A stretch of DNA of 64,000 nt. It comes from Octadecabacter temperatus. GTDB taxonomy: Bacteria > Pseudomonadota > Alphaproteobacteria > Rhodobacterales > Rhodobacteraceae. Positions 44,505-52,554 of this stretch are shown here, one piece after another (within the stretch, counting starts at the first letter, position 1; every line of letters starts with the position of its first letter). The notes beneath the pieces were generated by a model that had not been told where the DNA came from, made no database searches, and worked only from the letters and a program-made list of their open reading frames with translations. Location of the stretch: contig NZ_CP012160.1 in NCBI RefSeq assembly GCF_001187845.1, forward strand, positions 2,666,001-2,730,000, given 5' to 3'. A program made the position numbers and the translations under genes.

Positions 44505-45263
44505 TTAGTGTGACGGGTGAAGCGCGTCCTTCAAGTAAACGCACGTCAGGATTGTGAATACGTAGGCCTGGATCGCGGACACCAGAACTTCGAGAGCGTA
44601 GATCGCGACAACGCCGAGGATGGCGACTGGTGCGATGATAAGGCCAACCTGCGCAAAGCCCGCGAAGACCTTAAGAACAGCGTGACCCGCCATCAGGTTA
44701 CCCGCCAAACGAATGGAGTGGCTAACCGGACGAACGAAATATGAAATAACTTCGATAATCGCGAGGATCGGACGCAGTGCCAGTGGCGCTGAGGAGACCC
44801 AGAAGAGACCCAAGAACGCTGCGCCATTCTTAACAAAGCCGATGATCGTGACTGTGAAGAAGACTGCGAAAGCAAGGATCGCTGTAACCGCGATGTGCGA
44901 TGTTGTTGTGAACGACATTGGCAATAGGCCAAGGAAGTTTGAGATCAGGATAAAGATGAACAGTGTAAAGATGTACGGGAAGTACTTGATCCCGTCCTTA
45001 CCTGTTACGTCTTCGACCATTGTGTAGACGAAACCGTAAAGCGTTTCAGCGACAGACTGTGTACGTGTCGGAACAACAGCGCGTTTGCGTGTGCCGATAA
45101 CCAGCAACAGAACGATACAAACGACGGCGATTGCCATCCACATTGTTACGTTCGTGATTGTGTACCAGTGAATCGGGCCTTCACCGAAAAGACGGTGAAC
45201 TTCGAACTGATCGAGGGGGTGAAATGCCAAGCCGCCTGCTTCGCCGTGTGCTTCGTCTGCCAC
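44505..45263 (-). CDS. atpB: ATP synthase F0 subunit a
   Basis: A 252-residue proton-channel subunit with five or six membrane helices. The essential arginine lies in [18 protein letters not shown], and the last helices are [25 protein letters not shown]. I use the GTG at 45263 because GAGGA lies eight bases upstream and it directly follows the atpI stop. An upstream ATG would overrun atpI by 15 codons. Confidence 0.94.
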   Translation of the reverse strand: MADEAHGEAGGLAFHPLDQFEVHRLFGEGPIHWYTITNVTMWMAIAVVCIVLLLVIGTRKRAVVPTRTQSVAETLYGFVYTMVEDVTGKDGIKYFPYIFTLFIFILISNFLGLLPMSFTTTSHIAVTAILAFAVFFTVTIIGFVKNGAAFLGLFWVSSAPLALRPILAIIEVISYFVRPVSHSIRLAGNLMAGHAVLKVFAGFAQVGLIIAPVAILGVVAIYALEVLVSAIQAYVFTILTCVYLKDALHPSH

Positions 45264-45264
45264 T

Positions 45265-45606
45265 TTAGTCTTCCTCGTTCTTGTCGGCTTGTTTCGCCAA
45301 CGCTTCATTCTGCATCTCTTGGGCGGATCGCATCATGGTTTTAACACCGGCTGCGAGCCCGAAGAATATGAACAGCACCATAAAGATGGGCGTGGTGCCG
45401 AACAAAACGTCCAAACCGTACCCGATGCCAAAACCGATCCCAAGACCGGCTACTAATTCGATCACCATTCGCCATGCCATATTGGCCTGAGAATAATGCT
45501 CCTCGGAGTGGGGTTTCCTGTCCTCGCCTTTGGCCGCTGCGATCCTGTCTTCGAGCGCCTTAAGGCGGACAGTATGATCATTTTGGTCAGACGGATCGGA
45601 CAACAC
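45265..45606 (-). CDS. atpI: ATP synthase protein I
   Basis: A 113-residue protein with two membrane helices ([24 protein letters not shown] and [18 protein letters not shown]) and charged termini. AtpI aids c-ring assembly and may bind Mg2+. First gene of the F0 operon. Its promoter must lie in the 45607-45740 spacer, shared with the divergent ArsR gene. Confidence 0.9.
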   Translation of the reverse strand: MLSDPSDQNDHTVRLKALEDRIAAAKGEDRKPHSEEHYSQANMAWRMVIELVAGLGIGFGIGYGLDVLFGTTPIFMVLFIFFGLAAGVKTMMRSAQEMQNEALAKQADKNEED

Positions 45607-45761
45607 GGAGCCCCTTCCTTGGTTGCGGGTGTTCTAGGGGGTGCAGAGTTAGGAGTCAACGCGCAGATGGATCGCGTTAGTTGTTTGTTTTATTTATGTT
45701 TTTCAACTCATCGGAAGCAGCAAACATGCGCAAAATGTCGCAGTGCAGCGAAAACCGATAT

Positions 45762-45777
45762 TCAACCATTTGGTTGA
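45762..45777. promoter_or_regulatory. Palindrome upstream of the ArsR gene
   Basis: TCAACCA-TT-TGGTTGA, perfect, 38 bases before the ArsR start. Probably its autoregulatory operator. Confidence 0.5.
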
Positions 45778-45814
45778 CGTTTCCTGCAGCGTGCGCTCAA
45801 TAGCAGGCATGGTT

Positions 45815-46156
45815 ATGCCCCTTGATACCGTCTTCGCTGCCCTCGGCGACCCAACACGCCGCTCAATTTTGGCGATGTTGCTTGAGGACGATATGGCCGT
45901 AACTGATGTCGCCGAGCCCTTTGAAATGTCCCTCGCCGCGATTTCCAAGCACCTTGGTGTTCTGACAGCGGCCGGGCTGATTTCCCAAGAAAAACGCGGG
46001 CGCGTTAAGTGGTGCAAACTAGAACCCGACGCGATGCGCGAAGCGTCGATCTGGATGCAGAGCTTTGGACAGTTTGAAGCCGTGAACCTTGATGACTTTG
46101 AAAGGTTCCTTGCGGTCGAACTTGACGATCACGCCTCAGAACCAGCCGAAGACTGA
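45815..46156 (+). CDS. ArsR-family regulator
   Basis: A 113-residue winged-helix regulator: DPTRRSILAMLLEDDMAVTD, then the recognition helix EMSLAAISKHLGVLTAAGL. No metal-binding cysteine pair is seen, so it may not be a metal sensor. ArsR proteins of this type often accompany SRPBCC genes, but none is present here. The start at 45815 has GCAGG upstream; an ATG at 45809 is close to it and also possible. Confidence 0.85.
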   Translation: MPLDTVFAALGDPTRRSILAMLLEDDMAVTDVAEPFEMSLAAISKHLGVLTAAGLISQEKRGRVKWCKLEPDAMREASIWMQSFGQFEAVNLDDFERFLAVELDDHASEPAED

Positions 46157-46185
46157 AGCCATCACCCCGATTTGGGAGGCTTATC

Positions 46186-47064
46186 CTATGCCTGCCAAGT
46201 CGCAGCTTCTTCTTTCAGGAACTTCAAAAATGTTTGCACCTTCGTTGTCCGGTGCAAATCCACGTGCGTCACCAGCCATGAATCGCCCGACCATTCCTCA
46301 AGACTTGGAACAACTTCGATCAGGTCAGGGTTGTTCCTCAAGGTCCACGAGTCAACAAAACCGACACCAGCCCCAGCTAAGACCGCATCCGTAATAGCGC
46401 GAAAATCTGTTGCGCGATGCACAATACGGTTGGGCCCAACTTGATTAATGAGCCAACGATTGAACGGCGCACGACTTTCGTCGCTTTCGTGGCCTACGAA
46501 CCAATGGTTGGACAGATCGTCAATCCCGTTCGGAAGGCCGTATTCCTCAACATAGGACGGTGCGGCGACCAGATGCATGGCGTGCTTAAAGAACGGCTGG
46601 ACGACATTGTCCGGTTGATCCGGAACCACACCAGCACGGATCGCGACATGTGCTTCGCCGTACTCAAGGCGGAACACACGTTCCCCCGTTAGGAACCGAA
46701 CGGTGAGTTCGGGATGCTTACGCCTGAACTTCGCCAGAACGGGCGTAAGAAACGGCGAAAAGAAGACCAAGGACGTTACAACCAAGTCACCAGAGACCCC
46801 TTCACCCTGCCCCCGGATGCGCCCCGCCAATTGAGTGAACTGATCATCCGTCGCAGCAGCAACCTGCATGAGATCTTGCCCGGCTTCGGTTGCCGTGTAT
46901 CCACGCGGATGGCGTTGAAACAGCTTTACGCCAAGGCGACTTTCAAGTGTATCAATGTGGCGAATAACTGTCGCGTGGTGCACGCCCAGCGCATCAGCGG
47001 CCCCACTGACCGTTCCGATATTGGCCACCTGAAACGCCGTGCGAATTTCATCCCAATTATCCAT
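46186..47064 (-). CDS. LysR-family regulator
   Basis: A 292-residue protein. The N-terminal HTH is DEIRTAFQVANIGTVSGAADALGVHHATVIRHID, with the substrate-binding domain after residue 90. AAGGA lies six bases before the ATG at 47064. It diverges from the azoreductase gene, the classical arrangement in which LysR proteins control the neighbour. A near-palindrome TTGAACA-N5-TGTTGAA lies in the spacer around 47095-47113. Confidence 0.88.
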   Translation of the reverse strand: MDNWDEIRTAFQVANIGTVSGAADALGVHHATVIRHIDTLESRLGVKLFQRHPRGYTATEAGQDLMQVAAATDDQFTQLAGRIRGQGEGVSGDLVVTSLVFFSPFLTPVLAKFRRKHPELTVRFLTGERVFRLEYGEAHVAIRAGVVPDQPDNVVQPFFKHAMHLVAAPSYVEEYGLPNGIDDLSNHWFVGHESDESRAPFNRWLINQVGPNRIVHRATDFRAITDAVLAGAGVGFVDSWTLRNNPDLIEVVPSLEEWSGDSWLVTHVDLHRTTKVQTFLKFLKEEAATWQA

Positions 47065-47178
47065 GCGTGATCCTTCAATTTCCACTGTGCAAATTTGAAC
47101 ACTTAATGTTGAAATAAGCTTATAGCGTTCACCAGAGCGAAGGCCATATGTCAGTCATCACAAACATATGAGGTCCAC

Positions 47179-47715
47179 ATGGAACACACACTTCACATCG
47201 ACGCATCCGCGAACACATTAACCAGCGCCAGCCGCGCAGCATCCGCAATATTAGCCGCTGATTTAGGTGGCTCGGTGACTTATCGAGATCTTGCAACAAC
47301 ACCATTGCCGCAGATTGATGGCCCGTGGGCCGATGCCCGCCTGACTGCCCCAGACACCCGCAGCCAAGAGGACCAAGATCGTCTTGAACTATCTGACACT
47401 TTGGTTGCCGAACTTCAGGCCGCGGATACGATCGTGATCGGGACGCCCGTCTATAATTTCACGTCTCCAGCTTCGTTAAAGGCGTGGATGGACCTTGTCG
47501 CACGTCCCGGTGTAACGTTCACCTATACGCCTGAGGGTCCAAAGGGGTTGCTGGAAGGCAAGAAAGCAATCATCGCAGTTGCGTCGGGTGGCACCGCGAT
47601 TGGGTCAGATTACGATTTCTTAACGCCACACCTGCGGTTTTTCCTTGGCTTCATTGGCATCACGGATGTTGAGTTCGTACCAGCCAGGGAAGTTGTTCCC
47701 GCGACAGCAGCCTGA
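47179..47715 (+). CDS. azoR: FMN-dependent NADH-azoreductase
   Basis: A 178-residue flavodoxin-like protein. It has the FMN-binding SRAASAILAADL opening, the TIVIGTPVYNFTSPASLKAWMD loop, and VASGGTAIGSDYDF. The family reduces quinones and azo dyes with NADH. It is divergent from a LysR gene that probably controls it. A strong hairpin lies after its stop. Confidence 0.85.
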   Translation: MEHTLHIDASANTLTSASRAASAILAADLGGSVTYRDLATTPLPQIDGPWADARLTAPDTRSQEDQDRLELSDTLVAELQAADTIVIGTPVYNFTSPASLKAWMDLVARPGVTFTYTPEGPKGLLEGKKAIIAVASGGTAIGSDYDFLTPHLRFFLGFIGITDVEFVPAREVVPATAA

Positions 47716-47730
47716 CGAATTGACTTACCC

Positions 47731-47758
47731 CATGGGCCGCGCTTGAGTGCGGCCCATG
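47731..47758. terminator. Perfect hairpin after azoR overlapping the next start codon
   Basis: CATGGGCCGC-GCTTGAGT-GCGGCCCATG, with ten perfect pairs. It could terminate azoR, but it lacks a T-run. The ATG of the following gene (47756-47758) lies in its right arm, so it may limit translation. Confidence 0.55.
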
Positions 47759-48244
47759 AGGATTACACAACAGACAGCGGATACATTGGTAATCGAATGC
47801 CGCGAGTGGGGTGGGTTTTTCCTGTTCGCCCCGCTGTTTTTACTCATGTTTTCAATTTTATTCCTGCTCCTAGGAACAGGCGCGCCACCTTGGGTCTGGC
47901 TTATCGTTGGTGTCTTTCCGGCCATATTGGGCTGGATAACATTCTTGTCGCCGCGACGCTCACAAATGGTGCTAAACAAAACAACCGGCCGACTTGAGCT
48001 GCGCCGAAAGATTTTCTTCAAGTACCAATCCCGTTGGTTCGATCTAGCGCATATCGACCTGTTCTATGACAGCCAAAGGTTCGACATCGAAAGCGCGTCA
48101 AATTCGGCGACATGGTGGGGATACCTGAATGTGCGAATTGGCGAAGGAATGGACCCAGGCAACTACAGTTTAAACACATACAAAAAGCACATCCATCGCG
48201 TGCGTGAATTGGCGGACGCCGTGAACGACTGGCGTACGACATGA
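47756..48244 (+). CDS. Hypothetical membrane protein, tandem paralog 1
   Basis: A 162-residue protein with two adjacent membrane helices (FFLFAPLFLLMFSILFLLLG and VWLIVGVFPAILGWITFL) and a soluble C-terminal half of beta-rich sequence ending RELADAVNDW. It resembles its downstream neighbour in the opening (MRIT, then IECREW against LRFTRW) and in the closing Trp-containing helix. The start is either ATG 47756 or GTG 47747. Overlaps the next gene by ATGA. Function unknown. Confidence 0.65.
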   Translation: MRITQQTADTLVIECREWGGFFLFAPLFLLMFSILFLLLGTGAPPWVWLIVGVFPAILGWITFLSPRRSQMVLNKTTGRLELRRKIFFKYQSRWFDLAHIDLFYDSQRFDIESASNSATWWGYLNVRIGEGMDPGNYSLNTYKKHIHRVRELADAVNDWRTT

Positions 48245-48810
48245 GAATCACAACAGACACGCCCGACCTACTGATCCTTCGTTTTACCCGCTGGAAAGCG
48301 TCGTTGTTCTTTACTGTCCTCACAGGGCTTGGACTTTGGGGCGGAGTTAAACTTGCCTATAACCCCGACGCGGGTCTTTTTGCCTTGCTGTTGTGGCTAT
48401 TCTTAACGGTACTTTGGACGACGCTGTTTGCGCTCACCTTTATGGAACGTTCGATGTTGGTGCTGAATGCGCAAACCGGCGAGGCTGACTTTCGCCATGC
48501 GACGGCCATTGGGCTTCATCGCCACAAATGGCCGTTAAGCGAGGTACAATCGACCCGCGTCACCCGCCGACGCACAGATGGTCCTGCAATAGATGACCCC
48601 AAACGCCTCATGACGTTATACGTCCGCGAAGGCATGGACGAAGGGCGTCATAAGCTTACCAATGGCGCCATGCCTGCAGAAGACGTTCTAGCGGCATCAG
48701 CTAGGGTCTCTGACTGGATGAAAGACTGGCGCGCCAATAGGCAAAAACCTGATGATGGTTCCAGCCACGCCAATCGTTCGGCGGAATTATCCGAGAAGAC
48801 ATCGACATGA
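48241..48810 (+). CDS. Hypothetical membrane protein, tandem paralog 2
   Basis: A 189-residue protein of the same layout as its upstream neighbour: MRIT start, two helices (SLFFTVLTGLGLWGGVKLAY and LFALLLWLFLTVLWTTLFAL), then a soluble part with YVREGMDEG, which is comparable to VRIGEGMDPG in paralog 1. The C-terminus has about 30 extra hydrophilic residues. It is coupled to both neighbours by ATGA overlaps. Confidence 0.65.
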   Translation: MRITTDTPDLLILRFTRWKASLFFTVLTGLGLWGGVKLAYNPDAGLFALLLWLFLTVLWTTLFALTFMERSMLVLNAQTGEADFRHATAIGLHRHKWPLSEVQSTRVTRRRTDGPAIDDPKRLMTLYVREGMDEGRHKLTNGAMPAEDVLAASARVSDWMKDWRANRQKPDDGSSHANRSAELSEKTST

Positions 48811-48957
48811 GAATTGTGAAGAACTGCGGGATACGCGCCTAGAATCGTCGGCATTGGAAGGCGCGAAGATATTGAGCGGATAGGCGATAGTATCAACGGT
48901 TGGTTAAACGCCCATCGGAACCCCCAAGCGCTTGACTCAGACCCGCAGAAGTCCTAA
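48807..48957 (+). pseudogene. Remnant of a third tandem paralog
   Basis: ATGAGAATTGTG, overlapping the previous stop by ATGA, starts an MRIV... frame like the two upstream genes but meets TAG after 11 codons. In a shifted frame the sequence reads EDIERIGDSINGWLNAHRN and stops at 48957. This resembles the closing helix of paralogs 1 and 2 (RELADAVNDWR; RVSDWMKDW). I read it as a third copy that lost its middle. The evidence is limited to short matches. Confidence 0.4.
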
Positions 48958-48970
48958 CTGCACCCTAATT

Positions 48971-49043
48971 CCGGAGAGCACCGTCTTTCCGGTCCTTGCA
49001 TGTGTAAGGATCGCCCCCAGTCAGCGCGTTGCGCCCACTGGGG
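48971..49043 (+). ncRNA. Structured leader candidate upstream of ffh
   Basis: Three hairpins in a row. 48971-48992: CCGGAGAG with CTTTCCGG. 48993-49010: TCCTT with AAGGA. 49015-49043: CCCCAGT-CA-GCGC with GCGC-CC-ACTGGGG, an 11-pair stem with a symmetrical internal loop. No T-run follows. It lies 68-140 bases before ffh in a 300-base gap that holds no other gene apart from the remnant upstream. Probably a cis-acting leader; it is not the SRP RNA. Confidence 0.45.
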
Positions 49044-49110
49044 CTCTACTGCTTTGAACCGTTCGTTCCTATATAACGGACACCGATGAAACGACGCAAA
49101 GGAAGCGCCC

Positions 49111-50613
49111 ATGTTCGAGTCACTATCAGATCGCCTAGGCGGTGTTTTTGATCGCCTCACCAAACAAGGTGCGTTGTCTGAGGACGACGTTAAAACAGCG
49201 CTTCGCGAGGTTCGTATTGCCTTGCTTGAGGCCGACGTTTCCTTGCCGGTTGCGCGGGACTTCATCAAAGCGGTGCAAGACAAGGCCTCTGGCCAATCTG
49301 TAACCAAGTCGGTCACACCCGGTCAGCAGGTCGTTAAGATCGTGCACGACGAGTTGGTGCACGTGCTGGCGGGTGATGGCGGCGACGGCACCCTGAAAAT
49401 TGACAACCCACCTGCTCCGATCTTGATGGTCGGTCTGCAAGGTTCCGGTAAGACGACAACGACCGCGAAGCTGGCGAAACGCATGAAAGAGCGTGAGGGC
49501 AAGAAAGTCCTCATGGCATCTTTGGACGTTAACCGCCCTGCCGCGATGGAACAGTTGCAGATTCTTGGTGCGCAGATTGGCGTGGACACACTGCCAATCG
49601 TTAAAGGCGAAGACCCTGTTGCGATCGCTAAGCGCGCCAAAACCCAAGCCAGCCTTGGTGGCTATGATGTCTATATGCTCGATACTGCGGGCCGCTTGTC
49701 TATCGACGAAGAGCTGATGCAACAGGTTGAGGCCGTTCGTAACGTCGCCAACCCGCGCGAGACGCTTTTGGTGGTCGATGGTCTGACCGGACAAGACGCC
49801 GTTTCTACAGCTGAAAACTTTGACGGGCGCATCGGGATTTCCGGTGTTGTCCTCACCCGTATGGACGGTGACGGACGCGGCGGTGCTGCCCTGTCCATGC
49901 GTGCAGTCACGGGCAAACCTATTCGCTTCGTCGGCCTTGGCGAAAAGATGGACGCGATTGAAGAATTTCACGCGGATCGCGTCGCGGGTCGTATTCTTGG
50001 CATGGGCGACATCGTGTCCCTCGTCGAGAAGGCGCAAGAGACCATCGAGGCTGAGCAAGCTGAACGAATGATGAAACGGTTCCAGAAGGGCCGCTTCAAC
50101 ATGAACGACATGAAAATGCAGCTTGAGCAGATGATGAAGATGGGTGGCATGGAAGGCATGATGGGCATGATGCCCGGCATGAAGAAAGCCGCCAAACAGG
50201 TCGAAGAAAGCGGTATGGACGACAGCGTTTTCAAACGCCAGATCGCCATGATCCAATCGATGACCAAGAAAGAGCGCGCCAACCCGCAGTTGTTGCAGGC
50301 CTCCCGTAAGAAACGGATCGCCGCCGGTGCAGGCCTAGAAGTACGCGAACTAAACCAGCTGATCAAAATGCATCGCCAGATGGCGGACATGATGAAGAAG
50401 ATGGGTAAAATGGGTAAAGGCGGAATGCTGAAACAAGCCATGAAGGGCATGTTCGGCAAAGGCGGCATGCCAGACATGAACGACCCAGCAGCAATGGAAG
50501 AGGCAGCCAAGCAGCTCGGTGCGAAAATGCCAAGCGGCGGCATGGGCGGAATGCCTGGTTTGGGCGGCGCAGCATTGCCCCCTGGCTTGTCGGGGTTCGG
50601 TAAAAAGAAATGA
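49111..50613 (+). CDS. ffh: Signal recognition particle GTPase Ffh
   Basis: A 500-residue protein. The N domain is helical (residues 1-90), the G domain has GLQGSGKTTTTAKL, DTAGRLSID and TRMDGDGRGGA, and the C-terminal M domain is rich in Met (MMKMGGMEGMMGMMPGMKK) with a second Gly/Met-rich tail (MKKMGKMGKGGML). It delivers membrane proteins to SecYEG co-translationally. AAAGGAAG lies upstream of the ATG. It overlaps the next gene by ATGA. Confidence 0.97.
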   Translation: MFESLSDRLGGVFDRLTKQGALSEDDVKTALREVRIALLEADVSLPVARDFIKAVQDKASGQSVTKSVTPGQQVVKIVHDELVHVLAGDGGDGTLKIDNPPAPILMVGLQGSGKTTTTAKLAKRMKEREGKKVLMASLDVNRPAAMEQLQILGAQIGVDTLPIVKGEDPVAIAKRAKTQASLGGYDVYMLDTAGRLSIDEELMQQVEAVRNVANPRETLLVVDGLTGQDAVSTAENFDGRIGISGVVLTRMDGDGRGGAALSMRAVTGKPIRFVGLGEKMDAIEEFHADRVAGRILGMGDIVSLVEKAQETIEAEQAERMMKRFQKGRFNMNDMKMQLEQMMKMGGMEGMMGMMPGMKKAAKQVEESGMDDSVFKRQIAMIQSMTKKERANPQLLQASRKKRIAAGAGLEVRELNQLIKMHRQMADMMKKMGKMGKGGMLKQAMKGMFGKGGMPDMNDPAAMEEAAKQLGAKMPSGGMGGMPGLGGAALPPGLSGFGKKK

Positions 50614-51173
50614 GCCTGACCGTCACCATCCCCACGCTTGAAACAGAGCGTTTGGTGCTGCGTCCGCCGCAGCTATCAGATGCGAAGGCGTTCATGGCGT
50701 TTTTGATGTCGAAGCGTGCGAAGTTCGTTGGCGGTCCTGTCGCTGAAGGCTATGCCGCACGCAGCTTCGCGAGCTTTCCAGGACAATGGATGCTGCGTGG
50801 CTATGGCTATTTCATCGGCGCGCTTAAGTCTGATCCTGAAACGCCTTTGGGCGGTTTCGGCGTGTTTCACCCTGTGAATATCGAAGAACCTGAATTCGGT
50901 TGGGCGCTTTATGACGCGGCTCATGAAGGCAAGGGCTTTGCGACTGAAGCTATGCGCACGGTCATTCCTTGGGCTTGGGACGTGATTGGTACGAACACTG
51001 CGCAAAGCCACATTGATGAAGGTAACGACGCATCTGTCGCTGTAGCAAAGGCACTGGGCGCTACGTTTGACGCCGAAGAAACCCGCATCGCCAATGCTCC
51101 GGGTGGGAATTTCGACGACGAAGACGGCCCACAGGTTAACATTTGGCGCCACCACAAAGGAGCGATGACATGA
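50610..51173 (+). CDS. GNAT-family N-acetyltransferase
   Basis: A 187-residue protein of the RimJ/RimL-like GNAT group. It opens with IPTLETERLVLRPPQLSDA, and the acetyl-CoA region has YDAAHEGKGFATEAMRTVI. The substrate is unknown. It overlaps ffh and the chorismate mutase gene by ATGA, so it is co-translated in a run of genes leading to rpsP. Confidence 0.85.
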   Translation: MSLTVTIPTLETERLVLRPPQLSDAKAFMAFLMSKRAKFVGGPVAEGYAARSFASFPGQWMLRGYGYFIGALKSDPETPLGGFGVFHPVNIEEPEFGWALYDAAHEGKGFATEAMRTVIPWAWDVIGTNTAQSHIDEGNDASVAVAKALGATFDAEETRIANAPGGNFDDEDGPQVNIWRHHKGAMT

Positions 51174-51472
51174 GCGATGCTGTAACCCTCGCCGCTGACC
51201 TTCTCAAAGAACACCGCAACAGCATCGACCGCCTCGATGCGATCCTCGTCTATACACTGGGCGAGCGGTTTAAGCACACGCAGGCTGTGGGGAAACTCAA
51301 AGCGTGCCACGACCTTCCCCCGTCCGATCCAGCGCGCGAAGAAGCGCAGATCGCTCGGCTAGAAGATTTGGCGAAACGGGCCGAACTGGACCCCGAATTT
51401 GCCAAGAAGTTCCTCAACTTCATCATCGCTGAAGTCATTCAGCATCACAAAACACACCAATCCAAACCCTAA
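51170..51472 (+). CDS. Chorismate mutase, AroQ type
   Basis: A 100-residue all-helical protein. It has the AroQ features RNSIDRLDAILVYTLGERF, a lysine in AVGKLKACHDLPP, and the C-terminal KKFLNFIIAEVIQHH. It would convert chorismate to prephenate for Phe/Tyr synthesis. The ATG at 51170 has AAAGGAG eight bases upstream and overlaps the GNAT stop. Confidence 0.85.
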   Translation: MSDAVTLAADLLKEHRNSIDRLDAILVYTLGERFKHTQAVGKLKACHDLPPSDPAREEAQIARLEDLAKRAELDPEFAKKFLNFIIAEVIQHHKTHQSKP

Positions 51473-51484
51473 AGGACTAACATC

Positions 51485-51967
51485 ATGGCTATGAAAATTC
51501 GCCTCGCACGCGGTGGCTCCAAGAAGCGCCCGTTTTACCGTATTGTTGCTGCGGACTCCCGCATGCCACGTGACGGCCGTTACGTAGAAAAGCTCGGCAC
51601 ATACAACCCGCTGCTGGCTAAAGACGACGAAAACCGCGTTCAGATGAACATGGAACGCGTGAACTACTGGTTGGGTGAAGGCGCACAGCCAACTGACCGT
51701 ATCTCCCGTTTCCTCGAAGCGGCTGGCGTTGTTGAGAAGAAAGAGCGCGCAAACCTGAAAAAAGGTGAGCCAGGCAAAAAAGCCAAAGAGCGCGTCGAAG
51801 AGAAAGCTGCAAAAGTAGCTGCAGCGGCTGAAGCTGAAGTAGCAGCTAAGGAAGCTGCGAAAGAAGCAGCTGAAGCAGCAAAGGCCGCTGAAGCGGAAGC
51901 CGCAGCAGCACCAGCTGAAGAGGCTCCTGCAGAGGAAGCACCAGCAACAGAAGAAGCATCTGAGTAA
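51485..51967 (+). CDS. rpsP: 30S ribosomal protein S16 with long tail
   Basis: A 160-residue protein. The first 80 or so residues are a normal S16 ([33 protein letters not shown]). The rest is a lysine/alanine/glutamate-rich helical extension ending [18 protein letters not shown]. Extended S16 occurs in alphaproteobacteria, but this tail doubles the protein. First gene of rpsP-rimM-trmD. Confidence 0.96.
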   Translation: MAMKIRLARGGSKKRPFYRIVAADSRMPRDGRYVEKLGTYNPLLAKDDENRVQMNMERVNYWLGEGAQPTDRISRFLEAAGVVEKKERANLKKGEPGKKAKERVEEKAAKVAAAAEAEVAAKEAAKEAAEAAKAAEAEAAAAPAEEAPAEEAPATEEASE

Positions 51968-52029
51968 TCAGGCTTTCGGGTGGGGCGACATCGGTTGCCC
52001 CACCCTTCCCCAACCCAACAGGACCGCAC

Positions 52030-52554
52030 ATGTCAGATGACCGCATCATTGTCGGAACCATCTCGGGCTCTTTCGGAGTCCATGGTGACGTGCGCCTGAA
52101 ATCATTCTGTGCCGACCCCGAGGCGCTGGCGGATTACACCCCGCTGACCCGCGCGGATGGCACTGAAATCATGACCATCGTGATCAAAGGCCAAACCAAG
52201 GGCGCGCTAATTGCCCGTGTTGACGGCATCACGACCAAAGAAGAAGCAGACGGTCTACGTGGCATGGACCTATTCGCCCGCCGTGACCAACTGCCGTCCT
52301 TACCCGACGACGAATTTTATCACACCGACCTTGTTGGCTTGATGGCCTTCGACACTGGTGGAGAGAAACTTGGCCGCATCAAAGCGGTACAAACCAATGG
52401 CGCTGAAGACCTTCTTGAAGTCATCAGCCCGACCGACAAAGACACCGTCTTAGTGCCGTTCACCAAGGCGATCGTGCCGACAGTGGACCTCGCAGCGGGC
52501 CGTCTTGTAATTGATCCACCAGGTGGGTTGTTCAGCGACGAAGCCGCGGACTGA
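52030..52554 (+). CDS. rimM: Ribosome maturation factor RimM
   Basis: A 174-residue protein. The N-terminal RimM domain (IIVGTISGSFGVHGDVRLKS) is followed by the PRC-barrel domain (FYHTDLVGLMAF and VLVPFTKAIVPTVDL). It assists 30S head assembly with S19. Its stop overlaps the next gene by one base (TGATG). Confidence 0.95.
   Translation: MSDDRIIVGTISGSFGVHGDVRLKSFCADPEALADYTPLTRADGTEIMTIVIKGQTKGALIARVDGITTKEEADGLRGMDLFARRDQLPSLPDDEFYHTDLVGLMAFDTGGEKLGRIKAVQTNGAEDLLEVISPTDKDTVLVPFTKAIVPTVDLAAGRLVIDPPGGLFSDEAAD

Noticed and set aside
48971..49043. SRP 4.5S RNA gene upstream of ffh
   Set aside because: The conserved apical-loop sequence of SRP RNA (GGTCCGGAAGGAAGCAGCC-like) is not present on either strand, and the hairpins do not form one long rod.
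49135..50256. 373-codon open frame antisense to ffh
   Set aside because: A shadow of the ffh codon pattern, rich in His/Leu/Phe, without a ribosome-binding site; ffh itself is certain.
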